Part shown: piece by piece, positions 42,716 through 54,740 of the stretch
Position numbering within the stretch: the stretch's first letter is position 1
Layout: each line of letters begins with the position of its first letter
Assembly (NCBI GenBank): GCA_023630585.1
Contig: CM042558.1
Span: forward strand, 9,210,800 to 9,274,799
Origin: Cranoglanis bouderius
Taxonomy: Eukaryota; Chordata; Actinopteri; Siluriformes; Cranoglanididae
Direction: 5' to 3'
Length of the DNA stretch: 64,000 nt
The notes under the pieces: model-generated
Databases searched by the model: none
Seen by the model: only the letters and a program-made list of their open reading frames with translations
What the model was told of the DNA's origin: nothing
Position numbers and translations under genes: made by a program

Positions 42716-44366
42716 GATCTATGCTTCTTTTTTCTTCTTACAGTAAACCATGTAATGAGCAACAGTATTGTACAGTTGTTGCACTGTATGTATGTACCCA
42801 TGTACCCATGAATAAGCATTTGGAACTGCCAATAAATATTTTGGTGGGGTTCAAACCCGAAATCCCATCCCAGCTACACCTCTGCACCATAACAGCCCTA
42901 TTCATGAGAGTATGACAACATGGCTTATTATAGCTCAATGAGCAGGAGGAATTTCTTCAGGTTTCAACCAAACGAAATGGTTAGAAAATATATGATCACT
43001 AAACTCACTCTAATCTTGATCTCTTCTAACTTTTCAATTGAGTTTGTTCGTATTTCAAATAAATTTCATATAAAAGGAAAGGTCCATATTTAAAGAAGTC
43101 TGCAATCAGAAGACATACAATGCTTTGACATTGTTGAAAGTAGTTTGAAACACAACCAGTGAGTTCTTGTTAGGGTGCCTATATTTTTAGACTGCTGTCT
43201 CTTCTGTCTGAGGTAAAAATTTAGTAGATAATTTACAGAGGAAGCAAATTAAAATAAATAAATTACCAAAAGATTAAGGCAATTAAATCAATTAAAGTAG
43301 TTATCTAGTCACTTAGTGTTAATATATAGAGAAAGCTTTGTGTCATTTAATTATTTAAAACATACACTAAGAATATTTTTTTCATCTTAATGTTGCTGTC
43401 AGTTATAGACAACGAATACATTTGGAATCACAAATGGCCTCATTTGATGAAAATTATAATTAAAAAAAAGTTTTTCTTTTAACATGTCAGTTTGAGATGG
43501 GTAAAATGAGAAGTCTCCTATGGTCTCAGCCTACATTAAAACCAGTCATAGCCCTGAATCAATCAAGATGTCCTCAAACTGTAAATCATCTGTGGTGTCA
43601 GTGGTATTGGACACCTCTGCTGGCTAATTTATCTCTTGCTCTCACATGTGGGTCAGCCTTGTCAATATCAACGACCCTGTTGTGTGTGCAGGAATTTCAA
43701 AAGCCTTCGTCCTTGTGAAGGTACCTCAAAGTCAGCCTTTTGTCTCCTGGGTCCATGTGTCCACCTCTACATGCCCAGGAGTAGAAAACCTTTAAGGATA
43801 TCGATACATTTCTAATTGCGCCAAAGCAAATTGCTTGCATGAATGCATGTAAACGTAATACGAGTGCATGCACAAACATAAAGTGCACACAGGGATGTTG
43901 ATTAAAGGCACACATAAGACACTTTCATTAAACACATATACACACACAGAGACATCTTCATTAGACACAAAAATACACTCTCTCTCTTACACAGACACTT
44001 TCATTAGATGGTCCCAGCACGGCTGTTAATGTCTGTAATGAATGCAAGCCTGCTCCACTTTGCAACTTTGAATTTCTATTAGCTAATTTGACTCTAAATT
44101 ACATTTAGGCATTGATGTCACCAGACAGATCGTAAGAAGTTACTATGGGAAAAAGAATTTCAGGGAAGCCAACAGTTTGAGGATGCTGTGCCCTGATGGT
44201 TGCCTTTAGGTTTCAAAAGTATGAGCAGTATGAGCATTTTCTTTCTTTCTTTCTTTTTTTTTTAAATTATACTTTCCTCTCCTAAAGACTTAAGCAGGTG
44301 ATATGAGATCAGGAAAAATTTGTTTTAATGTGGGTGAGGTTTAAAGGTCTTTGTATGGTCTGATTA
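42716..44366. other. Non-coding region
   Basis: No gene recognised. Positions 43915-44010 have a loose periodicity of agacacttTCATTA-type words. Short TTTC repeats lie at about 44239-44255. Confidence 0.4.
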
Positions 44367-45367
44367 CAGTTTTTTCAAATTGCTTAAACACTAAAAGTGG
44401 AACTTGAGGCCCACTCAGTGAAACCATTCACTCATGTATCTAATCTTCCGACCAAGTCTGCAAAACTGCAAGCACATTATACACTTTACACTCAGTTTGC
44501 AAATGAAAAACAAACTTTTTGCAAAACTCTAAACACAGTTCTCTACATTACACACATCAATCAAAACTAACTGCTCTTGTGTTTCATTTAGAAACCACTG
44601 CCATTCAAAATAGTACTGATTACCTTCACCAAGTGCTTACGTGTGAAAACACTTATAGCTAATTTGTTCACTTAGAAATTAGAGCTTGAGCACTATATAT
44701 AGGCTTTAGGGTGACTCAACGGATAGGATGACAACAATGGAGGCCAATTTTGGAGAGGGAGTTAGAGGAAGAGGAGTGAGAGTAAGAGGGGGACGAGGAA
44801 GAGGACAAAGAGGAGGAGGAGGATGACAAGGAAGAGGACAGAGGAGAACAATTACGAATGAGATCCGGGCCACTTTGGTTGACCATGTGGTCAACCAAAG
44901 TTGATCCCTTAGTCAAATACAATGAAAATACAATGTTTTGAGAATAAAATAGTTACTCCCCCCCCACCCCACCCCTTGCATTTCTGTTTATAGTGAACAT
45001 ACTGAATTCGCATATATACTGTATATACAGTGTATTTGTGTACATACGTGTGAGTGCTATGATAAACTCCTGTGCACTCCACTGCACACTGAACAAGCAA
45101 TAGACACAAGACAGTAGTGTTTTACATTTTTCACATCTGTGTGGTTTGGCGTGTATGTGGCTAATCATTTGATGTTTGTGTGTAGAGTTACTATACAAAA
45201 ACACCATTTTTATAAGAGTTAAAATAGTTTTGAATGAAGTGTTTGCTTTTGCAAGCTATGTGTGACGTTTCGTATCTTGTGTGCATGTTTTGTGGTTTTG
45301 TGTGTAGAGTTACGAGAAATGGAGCCGTAGTTTCAGAAATTGTGTGTAAGAGGTTTGAAAAAACTGT
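44367..45367 (+). mobile_element. Internally deleted DNA transposon with ACAGTTTTTTCAAA ends
   Basis: The left end (acagttttttcaaattgctt, 44367) and the right end (aggtttgaaaaaactgt, ending about 45367) are inverted copies. TA follows on the right and precedes on the left. Inside, an ATG at 44737 starts a short RG-rich peptide (VRGRGVRVRGGRGRGQRGGG) that stops at 44824-44826. In frame further on is a decayed IRATLVDHVVN segment. I recognise this as the N-terminus of a widespread fish transposase, by memory only. The catalytic region is deleted. Confidence 0.7.
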
Positions 45368-45836
45368 AAAGCAATACACTACAGGTGACAATAGATATCA
45401 TTTAAACAAAAGATATCACAACTGATATTTGCTGGAAGATTGCTGATATTCTTACCTGTGCTTTTTTCTATTAAAATGCAAATGAGGCTTCGTTTAATTA
45501 AATGTGTGTAAATTTGCATACTTACATAAAAAAACAATCTAGTCTTTATTTTATTTTATTAGTCTAATTTTAAATCTTTATTACACTATGATGACACTCT
45601 CTAGAGAAAGACTTTCATATAAGAGTTTGTTGGAAAATCATTACTTTATAGTTTAACCAAGAAAACACTGTATGTTTTTGTATTTTTCTGGTACATAGTA
45701 TAATGAAAACTATCAATATTATCGATATTATCAATTATCAATATTTTGGGAAATTTCTTTGCAATTTCCTTCTAATTAGGCATGATTGCAGGTGATCTAG
45801 AAACAAAGATGTTATAAACAAAGTGATTGTCTGCCC
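45368..45836. other. Spacer
   Basis: AT-rich; a (ATCAATATT)-like run lies at about 45710-45745. No gene. Confidence 0.4.
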
Positions 45837-46820
45837 ATTATCCAATTAGCCAATCGTGTGGCAGCAGAGCAACGCATAAAATCATGCAGATACAGGTCAA
45901 GAGCTTCAGTTAATGTTCACATAAAACATCAGAATAGGTTAAAAATGTAATCTCAGTAACTTTGACTGTTGCATGGTTGTTGGTACCAGACAGGCTGGTT
46001 TGAGTATTTCAGAAACTGCTGATCTCCTGAGATTTTATCACAGAACAGTCTATGGATTTTACACAGAATTGTTGTTCTGTGAGTTTTGTTAAAGGTCACT
46101 CACGCTTTACAACTGTGGTAAGCAGGAAAGCATCTCAGAATGCACGCCATGCCGAACATTGAAGTGGATGGCCTAACAAAAGCAGAAGACCACATCAGGC
46201 TACAGTGGGCACAGGCTCACCTAAACTAGACAGTTTCAAAGAAGATTAGAAAAAACATTGTCTGGTCTAATGAATCTCAAATTCTTCCGTGACATGCAGA
46301 TGATAGGGTCAGAATTTTGCGCCAACAGCATGAATCCATGGACCCAACCAGCATTGTGTCAACAGCTGGTCCATGGATCCAACAGGCTGGTGGAGGTGGT
46401 GTAATGGTGTGGGGAATGTTTTCTTGGCACACACTTTGGGCCCGTTAACACCAATCAGTCATTGTTTGAATGCCACAGCCTCTTTGAGTATTGTTGCTGA
46501 CCATGTGCATCCCTTCATGTCCACAATCTACCCATCTTCTAATGACTTTCAGAGTGATAATGTGCCATACCACAAAGCACAAGTCATCTCAAACTGGTTT
46601 CATGAACATGACAATGAGTTCAATGTTCTCCAGTGGCCTCCCCAGTCACCGGATATGAATCCAGTAGAGCACTTTTGGGACGTGGTAGAACGGGAGATTA
46701 GCAGGATGAATGTACAGCTGAATCTGCAGGAATCAGGTCCACATGGACCAGAATCTCAAATGAATGTTTCCAATACTTTGTAGAATCAAGGTCAAGAATT
46801 GAGGCTATTGAGAGCAAAGT
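45837..46820 (+). mobile_element. Tc1-like transposon remnant
   Basis: Shares ggtcaagagcttcagttaat and gcatctcagaatgcacgcc with the deleted element at 19837, so it is the same family. The frame 46373-46783 preserves the second-Asp block as QSDNVPYHKA and the third as SPDMNPVEHFWDVVEREI. Upstream, the first-Asp block (VWSNES-like, about 46258) has lost the Asp. Terminal repeats are not intact. Confidence 0.82.
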
Positions 46821-48487
46821 GATGTTTATGTGTGTGTGTGTGTATATTAGGAAACAAGATTTTCAGGAATATATAATGTAATTGTGCAAAGAGGGTAGAG
46901 CTTCATAAAGTCCTCATAAACTACAGTTTAAATGAAGACAGTTATATCCTATATTCTGTTTTGTATCTGTCATATTAGAAATGTAATTTATCCAAAAATC
47001 TGAAAATCTGACTGACTGATATGTAGTGTCCTGCCTTAGCAGTAATAACACTGACATCTTGTCTGGATCATATACCTAATTACGTAATGTATGTTTAAAT
47101 CATTTCATTGTCTTCACAGTGCATATGTTTGTTTGCATGACCTTTACACTTGGCTTGTATTGTATCACTAGTTTTTCACTCTAACATTTGGCCTTTTTTT
47201 TTCTCCTGAATAAATATTTTTCTGAGAAGATCTAGGAGAGAATACCAGTAATTTTCTCTTAATATGCTACCTCTCAGCATTTAGTGTGCATGCCCTTGCA
47301 GGTTTAGTAAGCCAACTCCAGTGCCTTGGAAAATAGCAGTACAAATTTATGACCTTGAGGTTAATGTTTCCCTTGTCCTCTGCCCTCTGGGGAAGGTGAG
47401 CTGGGTTTGACTGGCACGCTCTGTATCACAGAAAAGAATGCTGGAGTTTAGATTAGCATTAGTCCTTCTCTTGGCAGAACACAGGGGCAGTTTTAAATGG
47501 TTATGGGAAACGGTTGAATAATTCACAAGGAAAAACAAAAACAATTATTGATAACATTTATCAAAACAAAAGTCTTCGTGTTCAGACTGGGTAATGTTTG
47601 ATTCAAATATTCCATTCATGTACAAGTGCTGACGTGATGTAAGTATTAACAGGTTCTCACATAGTGATATTTAATTGACTTTACACTGAGCTGGGATATT
47701 TTTAAAAATGTGCTATGCACCTCATAATTGACCTGTAACAGAAGCTTCCCCAGGAATTGCTAACAGTTACTCAAAGTTTTCACTGGCCATTTTGAGTAGA
47801 ATTTTCATTCAAACATTACTTAACAGTATAAATGTTTTACTTGAGTGAAATTGTACCAGAGATCTACATGTAATCTGTAATACATTCTTTAATACTGTAT
47901 AAATGGATATAATACCAATATACTAATGAGCTGGATATGCAATCTTTTTATTCAGGCTTCTTGATCTTACTCTTATTTCCCCAAAGTCGATTTCATGTTA
48001 TTGCATGCTCACATGAAAGGGAAATATCTCTGTGGAGTGGGAGGATGACAGGAAACAGAGGATGTCAGATCTTACATTTCCATATTTGATATCTTGATAA
48101 TTAACCCATACACGTTTGCTAATATTGCATATTGGTAATATTATTATTATTATTGTTATTATTATGAAGTAATGAACCACCAGACGAGCATGATATCAAG
48201 CTGTATAACAAGTACATAATCTACACAAAGCATGCAAGAAATATGCAAAGAATATTTTCATTGATAGACCTTTAATGATTTTTGTTACATTACATTTATT
48301 TGTGAAAAGAACTTTGTGGTGGAAAATGACCAAAAGGTTCTTTAAGTAAACTAAAATAGTCAGAACAAAAAATAGTTCTTTTCTAGCTCTAAAGAACCCT
48401 TTTCTAGCACTTTTGTTTTAAAGAATGCACATAAGAAACTGTTCATTTACACTATATATACTTTTATTTATTTGGTATGTCTAAGGG
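46821..48487. other. Non-coding region
   Basis: A short TG run lies at about 46830-46845 and an ATT-rich run at 48140-48165. No coding exon or named repeat was found. Confidence 0.4.
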
Positions 48488-48725
48488 TGGCACCATGGTG
48501 AAGCATAGTGAAGCATTGCCACCTCACACTTTAGGGTCCCTGGCTGGATCCTGAGCTTGGGTTACTGTCTGTGTGGAGTTTCACTTGTTCTCCCTGTGTC
48601 TGCCTTCCTTTGGGTTTCCTTCCACCTCCTAAAAAATGCAAGTAGGTGGAGTGGCCCTAGGCGTGGATGTGTGTGTGCAATGAAATGTCACTATCTGTGT
48701 CTGTTTAGTGCTCCAATTTTTTTTT
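48488..48725 (+). mobile_element. SINE-like fragment
   Basis: The head ggtggcaccatggtgaagca, then ggatcctgagcttgggttac and tgtctgtgtggagtttcact, and the body word gtaggtggagtgg. Related to 40140-40430. Confidence 0.65.
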
Positions 48726-49134
48726 TATCTGTATCTGCAATATGATTTAATCCTGAAGTGGGCATGGTCTAAACCAGAATGGTTTAAATTTTAAAAAAAT
48801 ATTATCCTTACCTCCAAAATGTCGCCAGAAACTGTAAATGCATCATGCAATATGGCCTTTATTTGTCCCACGAGCTTCATATCTGTGCGCTCACTCGCAC
48901 CCGCATGAAAGTAAACACCTTTGTCACATTCTACAGGATACACATTCTGCACATTCTCCGTCCCAATACACACCTTCTAGTCTCAACTAGATGCCATGTG
49001 ATCCTTTCTGGCAAGTTAAAAAAACAAAAACAAAAACAAATAGTGCACCTCCTATTCGTATCTGTATTTCTATCAGTTTAGAAGTGAGCTTTTCAATTTA
49101 AATAATGTATCCATATTCGGTTATATCCCTAGTG
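48726..49134. other. Spacer
   Basis: An A/C-rich run lies at about 49017-49040. No feature recognised. Confidence 0.4.
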
Positions 49135-49265
49135 TGCATGGTGCCCTGCAGTAGATTGGCTTCCCATCCAGGCTGTATTACTACCTTGTGCCCAGTGTTC
49201 CTGGAATAGGCTGTAGATCCACTGTGACCCTGATGAGAATAAAGCGGTTACTGAAGATGAATGAA
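49135..49265 (+). mobile_element. SINE 3' tail fragment
   Basis: Carries gtgccctgcagtagattggc, ttgtgcccagtgttcctgga and an aataaagcggttactgaaga tail with a GAATGAAT end. Confidence 0.75.
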
Positions 49266-49267
49266 TG

Positions 49268-49375
49268 AATATAATATATTTATTTCTGTAAAGCTGCTTT
49301 GGGACAATGTCCATTGTTAAAAGCGCTATACAAATAAACTGAACTTGAACTTGAACTTGAACTTGAATATAATGA
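49268..49375 (+). mobile_element. LINE 3' tail with (TTGAAC)n
   Basis: The phrases tgtaaagctgctttgggaca and aaaagcgctatacaaataaa, followed by four GAACTT units, are the 3' terminus and microsatellite tail of an L2-like LINE. There is no coding part. Confidence 0.75.
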
Positions 49376-49396
49376 CTGTGTTCATTCTCCAATATA

Positions 49397-50947
49397 CTAA
49401 CCCCATTTCCATAAAAGATGGGATTTTTTCTACAATGCAATAAAAACAAAAATCTGTGATTTGTCAAGTCTCTTGAAACTTTAATTAACTGACAAAAGTA
49501 CAAAGCAAAGATATTCAAAGATTTCACTGATCAACTTAATTGTATTTTGTAAATATAAACAAATTTAGAAATTGATGCCTTCAACACACTCAAAAAAAGT
49601 TGGAACAGAGGCATGTTTACCACTGTGTTACATCACCCTTCCTTTTATTTACACTTTTTAATAGTTTGGAAACTGAGGATACTAATTGTTGCAGTTTTGC
49701 AAGTGGATTTTTTTGCCCATTCGTGCTTGATACAAGACTTCAGCTGCTCAGCAGTCCTTGGGCACCATTGTCTGATTCTCCTCTTCATGAGGTCAATAGG
49801 AGACAGATGTGGACTGCTGGCAGGCCAGTCAAGCACACGCACTCTGTGTCTATGAAGCCACGCTGTTGTAGCATGTGCAGAATGAGGCCTGGCATTGTCC
49901 TGCTGAAATAACCATGGACTTCCTGGGAAAAGACGTTGCCTTGATGGCAGCATATGTCTCTCTAAAATAGCAATATACACCTCCACGTTAATCGTACCTT
50001 CACACATATGCAAGTCACCCATGCCAGGGCACTGATGGACCCCATACCATCACAGATGCTGGCTTTTGCACCTTTTGCTTATAACAGTCTGGTTGGTCTT
50101 TTTCATCTTTGGCACGGAGAACTCGATGTCTGTTTTTCCCGAAAACAAGCTGAAACATGAACTCATCTGACCACAGCACACGTTTCCACTGCCTTTCAGT
50201 CCATCTGAGATGAGCTCGGGCCCAGAGAACTTGGAGCCACACATCACAGAGTTGATGTGTGGCTTCCTCCTTGCGTAATAGATTAATAATTTCGGGTTGC
50301 ATTTCTGGATGCAGCGGCGGACTGTGTTAAGTCACAACGGTTTTCCGAAGTACTCCCGAGCCCATGTGGTTATATTTATCACAGTAGCATGACGATTTCT
50401 CAGGCAATGTCGCCTGAGGGCTCAAAGGTCACGCACATTCAACAGTGGTTTCCGACCTTGCCCTTTACGCAATCTTATGCACTTTAGATGGTGAAAGACC
50501 TAAATTCTTTGCAATCTTGCGTTGAGCAAAGTTCTTTTTGAACTGACTGACAATTCTCTCACGAAGTTTGGCACAAAGTGGTAAGCAACGACCCATCCTT
50601 GCTTGCAAAGACTAAGCTTTTGGTTGATGCTCCTTTTATGCCCAATCCTGATACCCTCCCCTGTTACCAATTAACATGATCCTCCAAAATGATGTTACTT
50701 GAATATTCTAAACATTTCAGTTTTATTTTGCCTCTGTCCAAACTTTTTTTTGAGTGTGTTGCTGGCATCAAATTCTACATTTGTTTATATTTACAAAATA
50801 CAATTAAGTTGGTCAGTGAAAACATTGAATATCTTTTCTTTGTACTTTTGTCAGTTAATTAAAGTTTCAAGAGACTTGACAAATCACAGATTTTTGTTTT
50901 TATTGCATTTTAGAAAAAAATCCCAACTTTTATGGAAATGGGGTTAG
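49397..50947 (-). mobile_element. Tc1-like transposon with long (~210 bp) terminal inverted repeats
   Basis: Ends ctaaccccatttcc (49397) and ggaaatggggttag (50947) head inverted repeats of about 210 bp (49397-49608 against about 50738-50947). TA precedes on the left; the right flank reads CA. On the minus strand the transposase starts near ATG 50596-50594 and is broken into frames. One (50302-50015) carries the first Asp as VLWSDEFMFQ. The next (50022-49645) carries FQQDNARPHSAH and WPASSPHLSPID, where the usual third-residue Glu block is altered (SPIDL). Inactive. Confidence 0.92.
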
Positions 50948-52482
50948 CATTATCAGTGTTTCCTATGGGAAACAAGTGTATCCATGTCCCACATGACTAC
51001 TCAAAGGCATTGACGGACAGAATAAACACTATAAATATTGTGCCTGTGTGGTATGGTAGGGCTGTGAATTTTATAGACATGACGACTCCATTAGACGGCT
51101 CCCGTCTGCTCTAACGGTGCTCAACAGCACACACACATTACACGCTGTCTGCAGAGCTGAGGCAGATTCACAGTGCAGGTTTCTGAGCCATGAGGTCTTT
51201 TCCTAGAGTGCAAAGATGACCCCAAAGCTTTAGTGTTTAGTGTTTCTCTCTCCAGCCTCTCCTATTTATCTCGACGGGACTGATGAACAGCCAATTACCA
51301 GAGATGATAAACATTTCCCATTAATGGCCTACACCCCTGTAATGCCTGCATGTTTGTCAGCTTACTTCACACTAGAGCAAAGTTAATATTTGGGGCACTT
51401 CCCCAAGGGGGATATTTGGTGCATGAAATATCAGGCATCGGGAAATAGAAACTGCCGATTAAACTATTCTGGAAAAATGGCATGTGCCAGCTCTGATTAA
51501 CCAGCTACCATAATGGCACATTTACTCGTTAACTTTGACAATAATGGAGAAATTTTGTGCCCTTGTTTTCATCTTGTCTCACAGGGTGGTGGGAAACTCA
51601 TTATCATGTACTGTGGGCCATGCTATCACAGCACCTCATTATTATGAGTCCCATTTATTAGTCTTCAAGGAGTAGTTAGTTACACGAGACAGAAATGCAA
51701 GAATGCACTTTTGATGGCTCTGTTATTGCGTTCCAGAGGAGGAGAAATTATTGCTTAATTCGGTCTGCTTTGGACATGATTCATGATTCAGAACAGCGTG
51801 AAATTGTTATAAAATGTGCCTGATACTATTTCATCACTCTCAAAGGGGATAGTAAAGAACTGCAAAGTATCAGAGGCATTTTTCAGTATAAGAGAGTAGA
51901 TAGCAGTATACTGGAAGGAATATACGAGGTGTTTTTACATTATTGTGGGCCACAGGTGGCTGAGTATTCTTTTCCATCACTTCACACATAATATCCCAGA
52001 GGGAATAAAGAAATCTTCAATTTCAGGGTACAACTGAAATGCTAGACATGATAAACATCATATAAAAAGTGTAATAATGTATGCGATTAGAATGCAAATT
52101 TAAACATGTGTATGCCATTTAATTTGCGTGTACAATGATTTACTTCATCAGTAATCTTCATGTCTTTTTTTTGTTGTTAAAATGCAATTTACAGAGGAAT
52201 GCGCTTTTGAGTCTCTGTGTTAGGAATGAATATTTTTGTGAGACACATGAATAAAAGAGTGTACTTCTGTGAATAGTATCACCCAAACTACATTAAAAGA
52301 AAATGACATCCCTCTCGCCAGGCCTAGAATGCATTTCAAAATCCGCTTCAGCAGCTCAAACGACGTCTTAATGCAAGAAGCGGAAAGTCAGCCTGGCATG
52401 ACTGAGGATTGAGGTTGACCAGTTTCACCCTGTTCAAGCTACCAAAGATACTAAAGATAACTAAAATAAAATCTAATTTTGA
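50948..52482. other. Repeat-poor non-coding region
   Basis: 51120-51800 contains no low-complexity sequence or recognisable transposon, with many TAAT/ATTA words (attaatggcctac, ccgattaaac). This resembles conserved developmental enhancer DNA in texture only. No coding exon was found. Confidence 0.4.

Positions 52483-52539
<57 letters not shown>
52483..52539. repeat. (AC)n microsatellite
   Basis: About 28 uninterrupted AC units, followed by a (TTTA)n stretch at 52566-52585. Confidence 0.97.
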
Positions 52540-52540
<1 letters not shown>

Positions 52541-52644
52541 CCCCAAAGTGGAGATTTTATTGACTTTTTATTTATTTATTTATTTTACTTTTTTGTAATT
52601 TACTTTCCTAGGCTTCCTGTAAAGATTATGTTGGGTAAGGAGTA

Positions 52645-53120
52645 GGGGTGTGACAATTGGACGATTTTGATCGAAAATGAATTGAGACAATAATCATAAA
52701 TCAGTTATTACAGATTATAATTGATTATAAATCAGTTATTATAGTCCTTCTCTCCATCATCACTATTCACAAATAAAAGGCATATTACCCCAGATTCTGA
52801 ACAAAGTTGGTCACATACAGTATCATTCAGAGAATAATAAATCTAACTATATTTTATCGTGTTGTAGCAGATTCAGTTGTATTGTCAAATATGAACTTGT
52901 TGCTTTAAGAACTGAAATCATATTATTCATATATTGATATTCATTTCATAGAAAATATGAATATACTGAAATCAGTTAGACAATAAACATAGCACTTTTC
53001 ACTAGAAGGTGCAAGACTTCGCTCCCTGCCTGTGTTCTGCAGTGTTAATTTTACTGAGTTGTTTTTGTCTTAAGCAATTAAATAGAAAGAGGTCTGATGT
53101 AATTTTGGGCCAAATGAAAG
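52645..53120. mobile_element. Possible hAT-like element, one end
   Basis: Starts with taggggtgtgacaattggac, similar to the hAT-type terminus common in fish (TAGGGGTGT...). It is followed by an internal duplication of ttataaatcagttatta-type words. No matching right end was found, so the boundary is a guess. Confidence 0.35.
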
Positions 53121-53454
53121 TAATGTTGGTTTTAAGTAAAGTATACTCATAAAGAAAGGAGTTTCCTGGAAAACACCATAGTCTTTAAATTGCTCTCATT
53201 GGGCCTGTGATGAAATTCCAATTAAAAAGCAGTGGAATTTCACTTTATGGTACTGGGCATTAAAATGGAAAAGAACTGCATGGGCAAATAATCCTCCCAG
53301 ACTGCTTTTTCAATACACAAATGAAAGCTGGAATTAGTTTTCACATTAAAAAATAAATGCTCCTTTGATCAGTTAGAGCCTTGTACATGATGTTATTCGC
53401 AAAATCATGACAAGGCTGTTTGCAAAACTTAGTGCAAACTTCAGTTAGTGCTTT
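53121..53454. other. Spacer
   Basis: No feature recognised. Confidence 0.4.
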
Positions 53455-53640
53455 ATTCTGGTGAGGCATGCATTCACACATTCAATCACACATATTTTTA
53501 GCGTAGCCGGTCCTCCTACGGGCATGTTTTTGGGAGGTGGAAAGAAACCAGAGAACCCATAGGAAAACCACACAGACAGTAACACAATCTCAGGATTGGA
53601 CTGGGGACATGCTGCAGCACCGAGCCACCCTCAATGTATC
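53455..53640 (-). mobile_element. SINE fragment, minus orientation
   Basis: Reads in reverse the same body as 40140 and 48488: tttttgggaggtggaaagaa, agagaacccataggaaaacc, cacagacagtaacacaatct, ending at a gagccaccc head. Confidence 0.7.
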
Positions 53641-54239
53641 TTATTCTACATGACATACACCTCTAAATACTATAATATACAAGTGTTGCTCGAAGAATAT
53701 GAATTACACAAGACTGCACAGATACTGAGTCAGTAGGGAAAACAGAGACAAAGCAGGCTTAACTCATGATTGATTGACACAACAGCTGCATAAGTTTAGC
53801 AGACAAAGGATTATAGACAGGAGCAGAGAGAGCACTAGCAGAAGGAGGCCAAGTAATCAAACACAAATCCATGAAATGTTTTCACAGTTTCTAGCTGGGA
53901 TTAATAATTGATTTTTTTTTTTTTTTTTTGCCTATGTGATGAAGTGGGCTATCATGAAAGCCCCCTAAAGTGAATGTGATTGCACCATCTAGGAATTTCA
54001 TCCAGTGATAGATTTCACTCTTTTAAAGCCTTTGGCTGCCAGACTTATCCCATTCATGTAAGTTTGTAGAAAGACATCAGATATGTGGTTTCCACAATCA
54101 CCAAGCTTGGTTTTCTGGCAGTAATACAAATGTATCAGAGGGACTATCAATAAGATAACAAAATGTCATATCAATAAAACCAGAATAGAATGCAGGACCC
54201 TGGAGAACCTTGTAAATTAATCACCATAGCAACCAAGAA
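53641..54239. other. Spacer with poly-T
   Basis: A run of about 19 T lies at 53912-53930. No gene or named repeat. Confidence 0.4.
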
Positions 54240-54740
54240 CCAAATGAATGTGTACAAGGAGGGACAAAGTGTCTTTAACCTAACACCAAATAAAATAAAT
54301 TGAACTATTTGATACAGTTTTTAATTGATCATTTTATTTATTGAAGGAAAAACGTTATTCAACACTAACTGGCCCTGTGTGAAAAAGTATTCACTACTTA
54401 GTTACTCAGTTAGATAGATGAGACACACCCAAGCTTGATTACTGCCAGCCGTGTTGAAGCTAAAAATCACTTAAATAGAACCTTTCCAGCAACGTGAAGT
54501 AGGTTTAAAGATAAACAGCATGTCATGATCAAAATAAATTCCAGCAGGAAGTGGAAATTGGAGAGTGTTACAAATATCTAATACTTGGGGACTCCAAAGC
54601 GAACCCAAGTGAGAACCATTATCTACAAATGGTGAAAACTTGCAACAATACTGAATCTTCCACTATTAGAAAGAGACTGGACAAAAATATCCATGGGAGA
54701 GATGACAGGTGAAAACCACTGCTAACCAAGAGCAACATCA
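54240..54740 (+). mobile_element. Heavily decayed Tc1-like remnant
   Basis: Follows the same sequence order as 26971 onward: ggccctgtgtgaaaaagtat, gaagtaggtttaaag, a helix-turn-helix equivalent near 54585, then gagactggacaaaaat and agatgacaggtgaaaaccac. Many indels, and no frame longer than a few codons. Confidence 0.75.

Noticed and set aside
44737..44826. Short RG-rich protein as an independent gene
   Set aside because: Sits inside inverted transposon ends and matches the leader of a transposase; only 29 codons.
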